From CAVXJN01 sp963762165 (GTDB lineage Bacteria > Pseudomonadota > Gammaproteobacteria > JASBUN01): DNA of 64,000 nt. The translations under genes were made by a program, and so were the position numbers. Of this stretch, positions 11,777 through 19,936 are shown piece by piece. The notes under the pieces are model-generated. The model saw nothing but the letters and a program-made list of their open reading frames with translations. It was not told the DNA's origin and did not search any database. Numbering within the stretch: the stretch's first letter is position 1; the number at the start of each line of letters is the position of its first letter. The stretch lies in assembly GCA_963762165.1 (NCBI GenBank), contig CAVXJN010000001.1:620001-684000 (forward strand). Direction: 5' to 3'.

Positions 11777-11985
11777 GACGCTGACATATCTCCTTTATGC
11801 TTTTCCAAATGCCGGGGTTGCGCGGCATTGCGAGCGGGGCGATCGCATGCGATCAGTACAGTCCGGCACTTCGCACCAACATAGTACGCATGGAGCGATT
11901 CGCGCGAGCGAAGGATTCGTCTATTTGGGTATGCTATGCTGAAATCCAACCCACGTGTTCGTTCTGAAATAGTAGCCCGCTCACC
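11777..11985. promoter_or_regulatory. Divergent glgC/glgB intergenic region
   Basis: A 209-bp spacer between two head-to-head starts, so it must carry promoters for the glgC-GH57-malQ operon (leftward) and glgB (rightward). The rightward half has a TATGCTATGCT stretch near 11930-11940 that could serve as a -10, but no convincing -35 is paired with it. No operator repeat is obvious. The assignment rests on gene orientation only. Confidence 0.45.
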
Positions 11986-14193
11986 ATGACAGCGCAGTTA
12001 CACGGAACACCCTCGCACCTCCATCCGAATCTACGCGACGCCGTGACTCGGCTCCAGGAAGCACGCCACCACGATCCGTTCGCCGTACTCGGGAAACACC
12101 AGCAAGGTAGCGACTGCGCGGTGCGGGCGTTCCTGCCCGATGCCACCGAAGCCAGTATGCTGGAAGGCGCCCTGCCGATGCAACGGCTCGCGGACAGCGA
12201 CGTGTTCGAGTGGCGCGGTGCCACCGACGACTTGCCGCAGCACTACCGGATCGCATGGCAGGACAGCAGCGGACGCTTGCACCAACATTACGATCCCTAC
12301 AGTTTTGGTCCGGTTCTATCGGACTTCGATTTGCATCTGTTTGGCGAAGGCCGGCATTGGCACGCGTATCGCTTTCTGGGCGCCCACGCGCGCGAAATAG
12401 ACGGCATCGACGGATCGGTGTTCGCGGTCTGGGCGCCGAACGCCGAACGCGTGAGCGTGGTCGGCGACTTCAATCATTGGGACGGACGCCGCAACCCGAT
12501 GCGCGTGCGCGGCGGCACCGGGGTTTGGGAACTGTTCCTGCCCGAGTTGCCGCCGGGCACGCTGTACAAATTCGAAGTCCGTAATCGCCAACACGGCGAT
12601 ATTCATTTAAAAGCGGATCCTTATGGTCGCCAGTTCGAACGCCGGCCAGCGACTGCCGCCGTGGTGCCCGATGATTCCCGTGCTCATCAATGGCACGACG
12701 AGGAATGGTTGCAGCGGCGCGCGGGGCAGGACTGGTTGCGGGCACCCGTGTCCATTTACGAAGTACATCTGGGCTCCTGGCAGCGCGACACCGACGGCAA
12801 TTTCCTCAACTACCGCGAACTCGCCGACCGACTGGTCGCCTATGTGCGCGAACTCGGCTACACCCACGTCGAGTTGCTGCCGATCACGGAACACCCCCTG
12901 GATGCGTCATGGGGCTACCAGACCGTTGGTTACTTCGCCCCCACCAGCCGCTTCGGGACGCCGGACGAATTCCGTTATTTCGTCGATCTGTGCCACCGCA
13001 ACGACATCGGCGTATTGCTCGACTGGGCGCCCGGGCATTTCCCGAAGGACGCCCATGGCCTGGCTCAGTTCGACGGCAGTCCTCTATATGAGCATGGCGA
13101 TCCCCGGCGCGGCGAGCACCGTGAGTGGGGTACCTTGGTCTTCAATTACGGTCGCAACGAAGTACGCAATTTCCTGGTATCCAGTGCCGTGTACTGGATG
13201 CAGGAATTTCACCTCGACGGGCTGCGGGTCGATGCCGTGGCTTCCATGCTCTATCTGGACTATTCCCGTGAAGCCGGGGATTGGCTTCCCAATATCTACG
13301 GCGGCCGTGAAAATCTGGAAGCCATCGAATTCCTGCGCCAACTCAACGAAGTCACTCACAGCCAATTCCCCGGCACGTTCATTATCGCCGAGGAGTCCAC
13401 ATCCTGGCCGCAGGTCACCCGCCCGGTGTACGTGGGCGGTCTCGGCTTCTCCATGAAATGGAACATGGGCTGGATGCACGACACCCTGGTGTACATGTCC
13501 AAAGATCCGGTGCACCGCCATTTTCATCACGATCAGCTCACTTTCGGGCTGCTGTATGCGTTCACGGAAAACTTTGTGTTGCCGTTTTCCCACGATGAAA
13601 TGGTGCACGGCAAAGGATCGATGCTCTACAAGATGCCTGGCGACGACTGGCAGCGGTTTGCCAATCTGCGCACTCTGTACACCTACATGTACACCTATCC
13701 GGGCAAAAAACTGTTGTTCATGGGCGGCGAATTCGGTCAGGGCGAGGAGTGGAACTACGATGCTGCTCTGCCGTGGTACCTGCTGCAGTTCGAGCACCAT
13801 CGCGGCATGCAGAAGCTGGTGGCGGACCTGAACCGCCTATATCGGGAAGTTCCGTGCCTGCACCGTCACGATTTCGAATCTGAAGGCTTTGAATGGATCG
13901 ACTGTCACGATGCCGACCAATCCATTATCAGCTACCTGCGCCGCGCCGGCGAGAACTTCGTGGTCGTAATACTCAACTTCACGCCCGTGCCGCGCAGCCG
14001 GTATCGAATCGGCGTTCCTACCGAGGGCGTTTACCGCGATTTGTTGAACTCCGATTCCGTGCACTACGGCGGTAGCAATCTCGGCAACGGTGAACCTCTG
14101 GTCGCCGAACCGGTGCCGTGGATGGGACGACCGTATTCAATCGAAATCACGGTGCCGCCGCTGGCGGGTCTGGTGATGAGCGTGAGCGAATGA
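11986..14193 (+). CDS. glgB: 1,4-alpha-glucan branching enzyme GlgB (GH13)
   Basis: Introduces alpha-1,6 branches into glycogen. It has 735 residues, the usual long GlgB form with an N-terminal CBM48-like region (FAVWAPNAERVSVVGDFNHWDG), a GH13 barrel and a C-terminal beta domain. The catalytic residues by codon count are D416 (DGLRVDAVASML), E469 (IIAEESTSWP) and D537 (PFSHDEMVHG). Each is offset by 11 from the E. coli enzyme (D405, E458, D526), as I recall it. It is transcribed alone, divergent from glgC and convergent with the radical SAM gene. Confidence 0.97.
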   Translation: MTAQLHGTPSHLHPNLRDAVTRLQEARHHDPFAVLGKHQQGSDCAVRAFLPDATEASMLEGALPMQRLADSDVFEWRGATDDLPQHYRIAWQDSSGRLHQHYDPYSFGPVLSDFDLHLFGEGRHWHAYRFLGAHAREIDGIDGSVFAVWAPNAERVSVVGDFNHWDGRRNPMRVRGGTGVWELFLPELPPGTLYKFEVRNRQHGDIHLKADPYGRQFERRPATAAVVPDDSRAHQWHDEEWLQRRAGQDWLRAPVSIYEVHLGSWQRDTDGNFLNYRELADRLVAYVRELGYTHVELLPITEHPLDASWGYQTVGYFAPTSRFGTPDEFRYFVDLCHRNDIGVLLDWAPGHFPKDAHGLAQFDGSPLYEHGDPRRGEHREWGTLVFNYGRNEVRNFLVSSAVYWMQEFHLDGLRVDAVASMLYLDYSREAGDWLPNIYGGRENLEAIEFLRQLNEVTHSQFPGTFIIAEESTSWPQVTRPVYVGGLGFSMKWNMGWMHDTLVYMSKDPVHRHFHHDQLTFGLLYAFTENFVLPFSHDEMVHGKGSMLYKMPGDDWQRFANLRTLYTYMYTYPGKKLLFMGGEFGQGEEWNYDAALPWYLLQFEHHRGMQKLVADLNRLYREVPCLHRHDFESEGFEWIDCHDADQSIISYLRRAGENFVVVILNFTPVPRSRYRIGVPTEGVYRDLLNSDSVHYGGSNLGNGEPLVAEPVPWMGRPYSIEITVPPLAGLVMSVSE

Positions 14194-14291
14194 AGCGACA
14201 GCAGAATCGCGCGCCGTTTCAGCACCATGACAGGTGAGGGTCACCGGGTTTGCCAGCGACGCTCCGCGCGCTTTTCCCGACTGCGCGCAGC

Positions 14292-15383
14292 TCACGCGTA
14301 GCGTTTGAGCTGCACCGGCATACGCTTGGCGCCCCAGCGCCCGGGCGCCGCCTCGAAATGCCCGGCACAGGAGGTGCCGCATTCGCGGCAACGCCCCGCC
14401 TCGTCGAGGCCCCAGTCGTGAATCACATACCAATCGCGGCCGATGATGCGGCTGCCGCAGTGATGGCAGTAGGTGCTGCCGCCGTCGCTATCGTGGACGT
14501 TGCCGGTGTAGACGTATCGCAATCCCTTGGCCATGGCGATTTGACGAGCGCGGGTCAGCGTCGCGGCCGGAGTCGGCGGACGGTCCATCATTTTCCAATC
14601 GGGATGAAAAGCGCTGAAATGCCACGGTACATCGGTTCCCAGATGTTCGGCGAACCAGTCGCTCATGCGCTGCAACTCGTCCTCGGAATCGTTCAATCCG
14701 GGAATCAACAGGGTCGTGACTTCGAGCCACACCTCGGTTTCATGCTTCAGGTATTGCAGCGTATCCAGCACCGGCTGCAATTTTGCGCCGGTCACCTTGC
14801 GGTAAAAATCTTCGCTGAAGGCTTTCAGATCGATATTGGCCGCATCCATGTATTGGAAAAACTCATTGCGCGGCTGCGCCGACATGTAACCCGCGGTGAC
14901 CGCTACCGATCGGATATCGCGTTCACGGCAGGCCTTGGCGACATCGATCGCGTATTCCATGAAAATCGCGGGATCGTTATAGGTGTAGGCGACGCTTCTG
15001 CAACCCAGTTCTTCGGCAACGCGCGCAATCTTTTCCGGTGACGCCTCGTCGGCCAGCGTGTCGAACTCGCGCGATTTGCTCATATCCCAGTTCTGGCAGA
15101 ATTTGCACGCCAGATTACATCCCGCCGTGCCGAACGACAGCACGGGCGTGCCCGGAAAAAAGTGATTCAACGGTTTCTTTTCGACAGGGTCGATACAAAA
15201 TCCGCTGGATCGGCCATAGGTCGTCAGCACGATTTCATCATTTTGGCGTGCGCGTACAAAACACAGCCCGCGCTGTCCCTCATGCAATTTACACACCCGC
15301 GGGCAGACGTCGCACTGCAGCTTGCCGTCTGCCAGACGGTGCCAATACCGGGTGGGCACGGTGTCGGTGAATTCTTCAGGCAT
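14292..15383 (-). CDS. amrS: AmmeMemoRadiSam system radical SAM protein (AmrS)
   Basis: Radical SAM enzyme of the widespread but functionally unresolved AmmeMemoRadiSam trio. It has 363 residues. The cluster-binding motif is C89xxxC93xxC96 (GTAGCNLACKFCQNWD). An N-terminal Cys set (C24, C27, C31, C41: CDVCPRVC...GLC) and a C-terminal Cys set (YCHHCGS, CRECGTSC) suggest a second metal or Fe-S site, as in pyruvate formate-lyase-activase-like relatives. SAM-barrel text VTAGYM, ANIDLKAFSEDFYRKV and LLIPGLNDSEDEL is present. It is divergent from amrB-amrA with 145-170 bp between them, so the three genes may share a control region. Confidence 0.93.
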   Translation of the reverse strand: MPEEFTDTVPTRYWHRLADGKLQCDVCPRVCKLHEGQRGLCFVRARQNDEIVLTTYGRSSGFCIDPVEKKPLNHFFPGTPVLSFGTAGCNLACKFCQNWDMSKSREFDTLADEASPEKIARVAEELGCRSVAYTYNDPAIFMEYAIDVAKACRERDIRSVAVTAGYMSAQPRNEFFQYMDAANIDLKAFSEDFYRKVTGAKLQPVLDTLQYLKHETEVWLEVTTLLIPGLNDSEDELQRMSDWFAEHLGTDVPWHFSAFHPDWKMMDRPPTPAATLTRARQIAMAKGLRYVYTGNVHDSDGGSTYCHHCGSRIIGRDWYVIHDWGLDEAGRCRECGTSCAGHFEAAPGRWGAKRMPVQLKRYA

Positions 15384-15552
15384 GTTCCGGATCCTGATCG
15401 CAGCAGGGCGATCTCGGTGCGTTGGGTATTAGATGGTGGCGCAGGGCCCGGCGTGCAAGTACCAAATTACCTGCGTCACGAAAAGGGTTGAGGAAACACC
15501 TGCGGCGCTATATCTATAGCTGTGAGACTTGGAAAACTACAGGCGAATCATC

Positions 15553-16335
15553 TTGCACACTCGGAGTCCCGCTGTTGCTGGAATGTTCTATCCCGACGAC
15601 CCCGTCGAGTTGCGCAGCGAAATCGACACGTACCTCGGTGCGGTGGCCTATGAAGGCCCGGCGCCGAAAGCCCTGATTGCCCCCCATGCCGGTTATATAT
15701 ATTCGGGTGCCGTTGCCGCCAGCGCCTATGCACGCCTGCGCGCTGTACGCCACCTCATTCGCCGGGTTGTATTGCTCGGCCCGGCACACCGGATGCCGTT
15801 CCGCGGCTTGGCAACCAGCAGCGCCCGGGTTTTCGAGACGCCATTGGGTGCGATCCAGTTGGATCAGGATGCACTCGCCGTCCTCGCCGGCCTGTCACAA
15901 GTTCAAGTACTGGACGAAGCCCACCGCCGCGAACACAGCCTTGAAGTCCAGTTGCCGTTTCTGCAAATGGCATTGGCGGAATTCACCCTGGTACCGCTGG
16001 TAGTCGGCGATGCGTCGGCCGAAGAGGTGGCAGAAGTGCTGGAGCGACTATGGGGCGGCGCGGAAACCCTGGTCGTGATCAGTTCCGACCTCAGTCACTA
16101 TCACGACTATGAGACCGCCCGGGTCCGTGACGGCAAGACCACGGCCGCCATCGAAGCGCTGCGCGACGATGTGATCGGCTACGACGATGCTTGCGGGCGC
16201 AACCCGGTAAACGGCTTGCTGCACGTGGCCCGAGGCCATGGCCTGCATGCGCACACCGTCGATTTACGCAATTCCGGCGATACCGCCGGGCCGCGGGACC
16301 AGGTCGTAGGGTATGGAGCCTATGTTTTCGAGTGA
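15553..16335 (+). CDS. amrB: AmmeMemoRadiSam system protein B (MEMO1 family)
   Basis: MEMO-like protein, structurally related to non-heme iron dioxygenases. The molecular role in bacteria is not established. The family N-terminus RSPAVAGMFYPDDP starts right after a TTG at 15553 preceded by AGGCGA; an alternative TTG at 15529 adds eight residues. Conserved His motifs are LIAPHAGYIYSG, LLGPAHRMPF, HRREHSLEVQLPFLQ and VISSDLSHYHDY. The length is about 260 residues, usual for the family. The 3' end overlaps amrA by 23 nt. Confidence 0.92.
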   Translation: MHTRSPAVAGMFYPDDPVELRSEIDTYLGAVAYEGPAPKALIAPHAGYIYSGAVAASAYARLRAVRHLIRRVVLLGPAHRMPFRGLATSSARVFETPLGAIQLDQDALAVLAGLSQVQVLDEAHRREHSLEVQLPFLQMALAEFTLVPLVVGDASAEEVAEVLERLWGGAETLVVISSDLSHYHDYETARVRDGKTTAAIEALRDDVIGYDDACGRNPVNGLLHVARGHGLHAHTVDLRNSGDTAGPRDQVVGYGAYVFE

Positions 16336-16912
16336 CGCGGACACGAGTCCCGCCTTCATACCTTATCGGGGCGCCCTCCTCGCTACGGCCCGACGTTCGA
16401 TTCGCCAAGGACTGGATCAGGGCGATGCCCTGCAGCCGGATCTGGATGCGGCGCCCGAACCCCTGCTCGAGCCCGGTGCGTGTTTCGTGACCTTGCATCT
16501 GGAAGGGGACCTGCGCGGCTGTATCGGCTCGCTGGAGGCAGTGCGGCCACTGATCGAAGACGTTGCATTCAATGCGCACGCGGCGGCGTTCCGAGATCCA
16601 CGTTTCGGACCGTTGCGCGAGCAAGAGTTCGAACGCGTGCTGTTGCATATCTCGGTTCTGACGCCGGCCATACCACTGAGATTTTCGTCCGAGGCGGACT
16701 TGCTCGAGAAACTGCAGGCGGGCATCGACGGACTGATCCTGGAAGCGGGGAAGCGGCGCGCTACTTTTCTGCCGTCGGTGTGGGAGGCCTTGCCGGAGCC
16801 TGGTCAATTCCTGCGGGAACTGAAACGCAAGGCCGGTCTGCCGGCGGACTTCTGGGACGAAAAAATCACATTCCGGCGCTACACCACCGTGTCGATCGCG
16901 GAACATCCTTGA
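16313..16912 (+). CDS. amrA: AmmeMemoRadiSam system protein A (AMMECR1 family)
   Basis: AMMECR1-domain protein of unknown biochemical activity, 199 residues. The invariant family signature LRGCIGSL lies at residues 67-74. It is followed by FNAHAAAFRDPRFGPL and LHISVLTP, then a C-terminal LPSVWEALPEPGQFLRELKRKAGL, all typical. The start ATG at 16313 lies inside the 3' end of amrB; an alternative ATG at 16322 has GGAG just upstream. The overlap implies coupled translation of the AMMECR1 and MEMO proteins. It is convergent with the pentapeptide gene, 33 bp away. Confidence 0.93.
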   Translation: MEPMFSSDADTSPAFIPYRGALLATARRSIRQGLDQGDALQPDLDAAPEPLLEPGACFVTLHLEGDLRGCIGSLEAVRPLIEDVAFNAHAAAFRDPRFGPLREQEFERVLLHISVLTPAIPLRFSSEADLLEKLQAGIDGLILEAGKRRATFLPSVWEALPEPGQFLRELKRKAGLPADFWDEKITFRRYTTVSIAEHP

Positions 16913-16945
16913 TCCACAAATCGCGGCACGCGCCGGCGGCTAGCA

Positions 16946-17857
16946 TCAGCGACAATCTCCCAACGATCCGGCGGCGCATACCCGGCCGTCGATCCAGATG
17001 GCCTTGTCGAGCCGGGCGCCTTCCAGATCGGCGCCGCCGATCTGGGCACCACGCAAATCCGCATAGGATAGATCCGCCTGGCGCAGAATGGCGTTGCGCA
17101 GATCGGCGCTGCGCAGCCCGGTTCCCAACAAGATGGCATGGCTAAGATTCGCGTAACGCAGATCGGCGGTGCTGAGATTGGAGTAAGCGAGGTTGCTGCG
17201 CGTCAGATCGGCGCCCCGGAGCGCGGCACTATGGAGATCGGCGTTGTCGATTCGCGCACCCATCAACGCCGCGCCATCGAGTTTCGCGCCTTCCAGGCTG
17301 CAGTTGCCCCAATCGACTTCCGGTGCGGCGCTGGCATCACAATTGCGCACCGGCTCCGTGCCGCGCGGCGCGGACATCCCAGCGTAAATTCCGGCAATCA
17401 ATAAACCGCCCAGCACCACACCCAATATCGACCACGCCAACACCATACTGCGCCGCGGCGCCGCGGCGGTGTGCTCAAGCTCCCGCTCGCGGGCGGCGCG
17501 TCGGACGACCAAAATCTCGGGCTCCGGTCCGCGGCGGTCGCTGCCGCGGCGGCGTTCGCGGCCGGCATCGTCGTCGTCGTGGCGCCGGTCGCGGCGGCGT
17601 TCGTCTTCCCGCAACCGCGCTCGCAACAACCGTTCCTGATCCTCGGGCGTTTCGAGATGCTTCAATTCTTCGGGAACCAGCCGTTCGATGTCGCCGAGAC
17701 GGAACCAGGCTTCCCGGTCCGGACTCACGTCGCTGTCTTCGTCCAAGCGCCCGAGCAGCACGAACCTGCGCACCATACCGGTGGGGAACGGTCCTCTGAC
17801 TGCACCGCCCTTGCGGGTGTACCAGATCTGGCTGTCAAGCGATTGACGTTCGTTCAT
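16946..17857 (-). CDS. Membrane-anchored pentapeptide-repeat protein with N-terminal GYF_2-like domain
   Basis: 303 residues from ATG 17857; an upstream TTG at 17866 is less likely. Residues about 10-60 (IWYTRKGGAVRGPFPTGMV...DREAWFRLGDI) resemble the GYF_2/'response' fold often found at N-termini of bacterial membrane proteins. A long charged linker (DERRRDRRHDDDDAGRERRR) follows, then one transmembrane segment (MVLAWSILGVVLGGLLIAGIY) and roughly 20 pentapeptide repeats of the A(D/N)Lxx type (e.g. ADLRYANLSHAILLG, ADLSYADLRGAQIGGADLEG). The repeats should form a right-handed quadrilateral helix, probably outside the cytoplasm. No function can be assigned. It is divergent from the FliK-like gene. 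Confidence 0.8.
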   Translation of the reverse strand: MNERQSLDSQIWYTRKGGAVRGPFPTGMVRRFVLLGRLDEDSDVSPDREAWFRLGDIERLVPEELKHLETPEDQERLLRARLREDERRRDRRHDDDDAGRERRRGSDRRGPEPEILVVRRAARERELEHTAAAPRRSMVLAWSILGVVLGGLLIAGIYAGMSAPRGTEPVRNCDASAAPEVDWGNCSLEGAKLDGAALMGARIDNADLHSAALRGADLTRSNLAYSNLSTADLRYANLSHAILLGTGLRSADLRNAILRQADLSYADLRGAQIGGADLEGARLDKAIWIDGRVCAAGSLGDCR

Positions 17858-17967
17858 GAATTTCAATGAAGCAGGAAACGTGCCGCTATGGTCATTATCG
17901 GCGCTTGGGCACGATGCCTGAGGCCGCGCCGGACTGATATAGTCGTTGCAAGCTCCCAGGCCAGCCC

Positions 17968-19338
17968 ATGGAAATCACGCCCAACCCAAAATTAAGAACC
18001 GGCAGCCTGCCGCCAGACGCCTCGCCGGCGGAAGTGCGCAACTGGCGTGTCGGACAGGTACTGAGCGCGGTCGCCACCAGTGCTGATCGCGGCGGCAGCG
18101 CCGATCTTCGTATCGGAGGCCAGACCTACCGCGCCCAAGTACCCTTCACGGTGCAGTCCGGGGACCGCATGCTGTTGGAAGTCATCCGTGCGGGCGGAAC
18201 GCCATTACTGCGGCCGATGGGCGCCGAGCGCAGCCCGGATCCGGTGCAGGCCGCACTCCGGGCTGCCCTGCCGCGCCAGGGCGCGCTAACCCCGCTGCTC
18301 GCCAATCTGGCCCAACTGGCGAAGCCGCAAAACGCGCCGCCTTTGCATCCCCTGGTACTCGAAGCCGCGCGGACCTTGTTTCAGCGCCTCGCCACCGTTT
18401 CCCAGGTGAGCACCGCCGACGGCTTGCGCCGCGCCGCGGCGAACGCCGGCACCCAGTTGGAAGCCAAGCTCGCCCAAGCGGCCTCGGGGCGGACGCCGGC
18501 TGCGCCGCTCGGCGACGACTTCAAAGCCGGTCTGCTGCGCTTGCGCCAAGCCGCGGAACAAGCGCTGCGGGCATCGCCGCCGCCGGCGACCGCCCCGTCG
18601 CTGCGGGCTGCGGCGCCGGCAGCGCGCACGCCGGAAGTCCGCACCCTGCCCCTGGCCGTGCCGACGAATCAGCCGGCCGCTGCCCAAAACGGTCGCCCGA
18701 CCAACACCGCCGCCGCAACGGGGTCTTCGAACCCGACCGCGGTGGCCGCCACTGTGGCCACCGTGCGGGTGGTGGCGCCCCTGCTGCCGCCGTTGACCGA
18801 ATCCCAACCCCAGCCCCAAGGCCGCGCGGCACCGTTTCCGGCATTGCTGGAACCCGCCAAGTTCCTGCAGGGATTGCTGCAGCAGGTGGAATCCTCGCTC
18901 GCCCGGTTACAGCTCAACCAACTCGCCTCTCAGCACACCGACGGCGATCAACGCCAGGTATGGCTGCTGGAACTACCGGTACGGCGCGATCAAGCAACAC
19001 TGGACCTGCTGCACTTGCGTATTGAACGGGAGAATGAATCCGGCAGTGGAACTGCCCGTCGGCAAGGCACCGGCTGGACCGTGCAAGTGGCTCTGGATCT
19101 CGACGGTCTCGGACCGGTGCAAGCCCGCATCGGTCTGCGCAATCGACAGGTATCGACAGCATTCCAGACCGAACGCGAAGGCACATCGCTTTTGTTCCGA
19201 CGCCACCTGGACGAGTTGCGCACGCAGATGGAAGCCGCGGGCCTGGACGTGGCCGCCATGAGCTGCCAGGTGGGCCAGACCCAACCGCCACCCACCGCGT
19301 CTGGCACGACCAGCGGCCTTGTGGACGAACAAGCGTGA
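17968..19338 (+). CDS. FliK-like protein with flagellar hook-length control C-terminal domain (orphan)
   Basis: 456 residues. The N-terminal 330 are Ala/Pro/Gln-rich and low complexity. The C-terminal part (about 330-445: VWLLELPVRRDQ, WTVQVALDLDGLGPVQARIGLRNRQVSTAFQTER, then FRRHLDELRTQMEAAGLDVAAMSCQ) resembles the FliK C-terminal domain. That domain contacts the export-gate protein FlhB and switches substrate specificity. It is separate from the true fliK at 40-41 kb and immediately followed (4-nt overlap) by a stand-alone FlhB C-terminal domain. A role in export-switch modulation is inferred from this pairing. Confidence 0.8.
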   Translation: MEITPNPKLRTGSLPPDASPAEVRNWRVGQVLSAVATSADRGGSADLRIGGQTYRAQVPFTVQSGDRMLLEVIRAGGTPLLRPMGAERSPDPVQAALRAALPRQGALTPLLANLAQLAKPQNAPPLHPLVLEAARTLFQRLATVSQVSTADGLRRAAANAGTQLEAKLAQAASGRTPAAPLGDDFKAGLLRLRQAAEQALRASPPPATAPSLRAAAPAARTPEVRTLPLAVPTNQPAAAQNGRPTNTAAATGSSNPTAVAATVATVRVVAPLLPPLTESQPQPQGRAAPFPALLEPAKFLQGLLQQVESSLARLQLNQLASQHTDGDQRQVWLLELPVRRDQATLDLLHLRIERENESGSGTARRQGTGWTVQVALDLDGLGPVQARIGLRNRQVSTAFQTEREGTSLLFRRHLDELRTQMEAAGLDVAAMSCQVGQTQPPPTASGTTSGLVDEQA

Positions 19339-19685
19339 GTACGCGCAAACCCGGGCAACACGACATCGCGGTGGCCCTTCGCTACGATGGCCGCGATGCG
19401 CCCCGGGTAACCGCCAAAGGCGAAAACGAACTCGCCGAAGCGATTCGCAACCTGGCCCGCGAACACGATGTGCCGTTGTACGAAAACCCGCAGCTCGCCG
19501 TAGTGCTGTCGCAAATCGAGTTGGGAGAGGAAATACCCGACGCCCTGTATCGTGCCGTCGCCGAGGTGATCGCATTTGCGTACCTGCTATCGGGCCGGGT
19601 GTGCGGCGTGCCGCAGCGCGAAGAAGCCAGTGCTAGCGAACCGCCCCGCTTGGCTGGGCCCGACGATCTGGAACACGAGCCCTGA
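19335..19685 (+). CDS. Stand-alone FlhB C-terminal-domain protein (FhlB-like)
   Basis: 116 residues, matching only the cytoplasmic cleaved domain of FlhB (IAVALRYDGRDAPRVTAKGENELAEAIRNLAREHDVPLYEN) and lacking the membrane part. It begins just where full-length FlhB is autocleaved: the NPT|H motif of FlhB (residues 270-273 of the gene at 34.2 kb) is replaced here by GQHD, so it looks like a pre-cleaved FlhB-CC. Such FhlB/YlqH-type paralogues can partly replace FlhB-CC in other bacteria. Its ATG overlaps the stop of the FliK-like gene. It is convergent with the DUF2802 gene. Confidence 0.85.
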   Translation: MSTRKPGQHDIAVALRYDGRDAPRVTAKGENELAEAIRNLAREHDVPLYENPQLAVVLSQIELGEEIPDALYRAVAEVIAFAYLLSGRVCGVPQREEASASEPPRLAGPDDLEHEP

Positions 19686-19691
19686 AGCGGC

Positions 19692-19726
19692 GTTGGGCCC
19701 GCGCTGCGCGCTTGACCCAACCTACG
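19692..19726. repeat. REP-like palindromic element, copy 1
   Basis: Imperfect palindrome with arms GTTGGG (19692-19697) and CCCAAC (19716-19721), the GC-rich loop GCGCTGCGCGCTTGA, and the tail CTACG. It is closely related to copy 2, 80 bp further on. It lies between two convergent genes, where such elements commonly act as mRNA stabilisers or transcription barriers. Confidence 0.7.
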
Positions 19727-19808
19727 TCTCACGTGATGCACGGCACTGCCCCGCATCGCGTTACACGCTTTCGTAGGCGATTTGCCCTTTGCGCGGCGTG
19801 GCGGTGAT

Positions 19809-19843
19809 GTCGGGTCCGTGCTGCGCGCTTGACCCGACCTACG
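19809..19843. repeat. REP-like palindromic element, copy 2
   Basis: Perfect 8-bp arms GTCGGGTC (19809-19816) and GACCCGAC (19831-19838) enclose CGTGCTGCGCGCTT, followed by CTACGG. The core CTGCGCGCTTGACCC is identical in copy 1. A more degenerate inverted relative (GTAGGTGGGTCTAGGCCC) lies at about 19884-19912. The 251-bp gap 19686-19936 holds only these elements. Confidence 0.7.
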
Positions 19844-19936
19844 GCGCTTGATCCGAACTCGGTTGAATGGCGTTAGCCAAGCGGTAGGTGGGTCTAGGCC
19901 CAAGGGCCGACGTAAGGGCTGGGAACGGAAACCGGG

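Noticed and set aside
19335..19685. A truncated flhB pseudogene
   Set aside because: The frame has its own start coupled to the upstream gene, clean ends and a matching FliK-like partner, and a full flhB exists elsewhere; a dedicated FhlB-type gene fits better.
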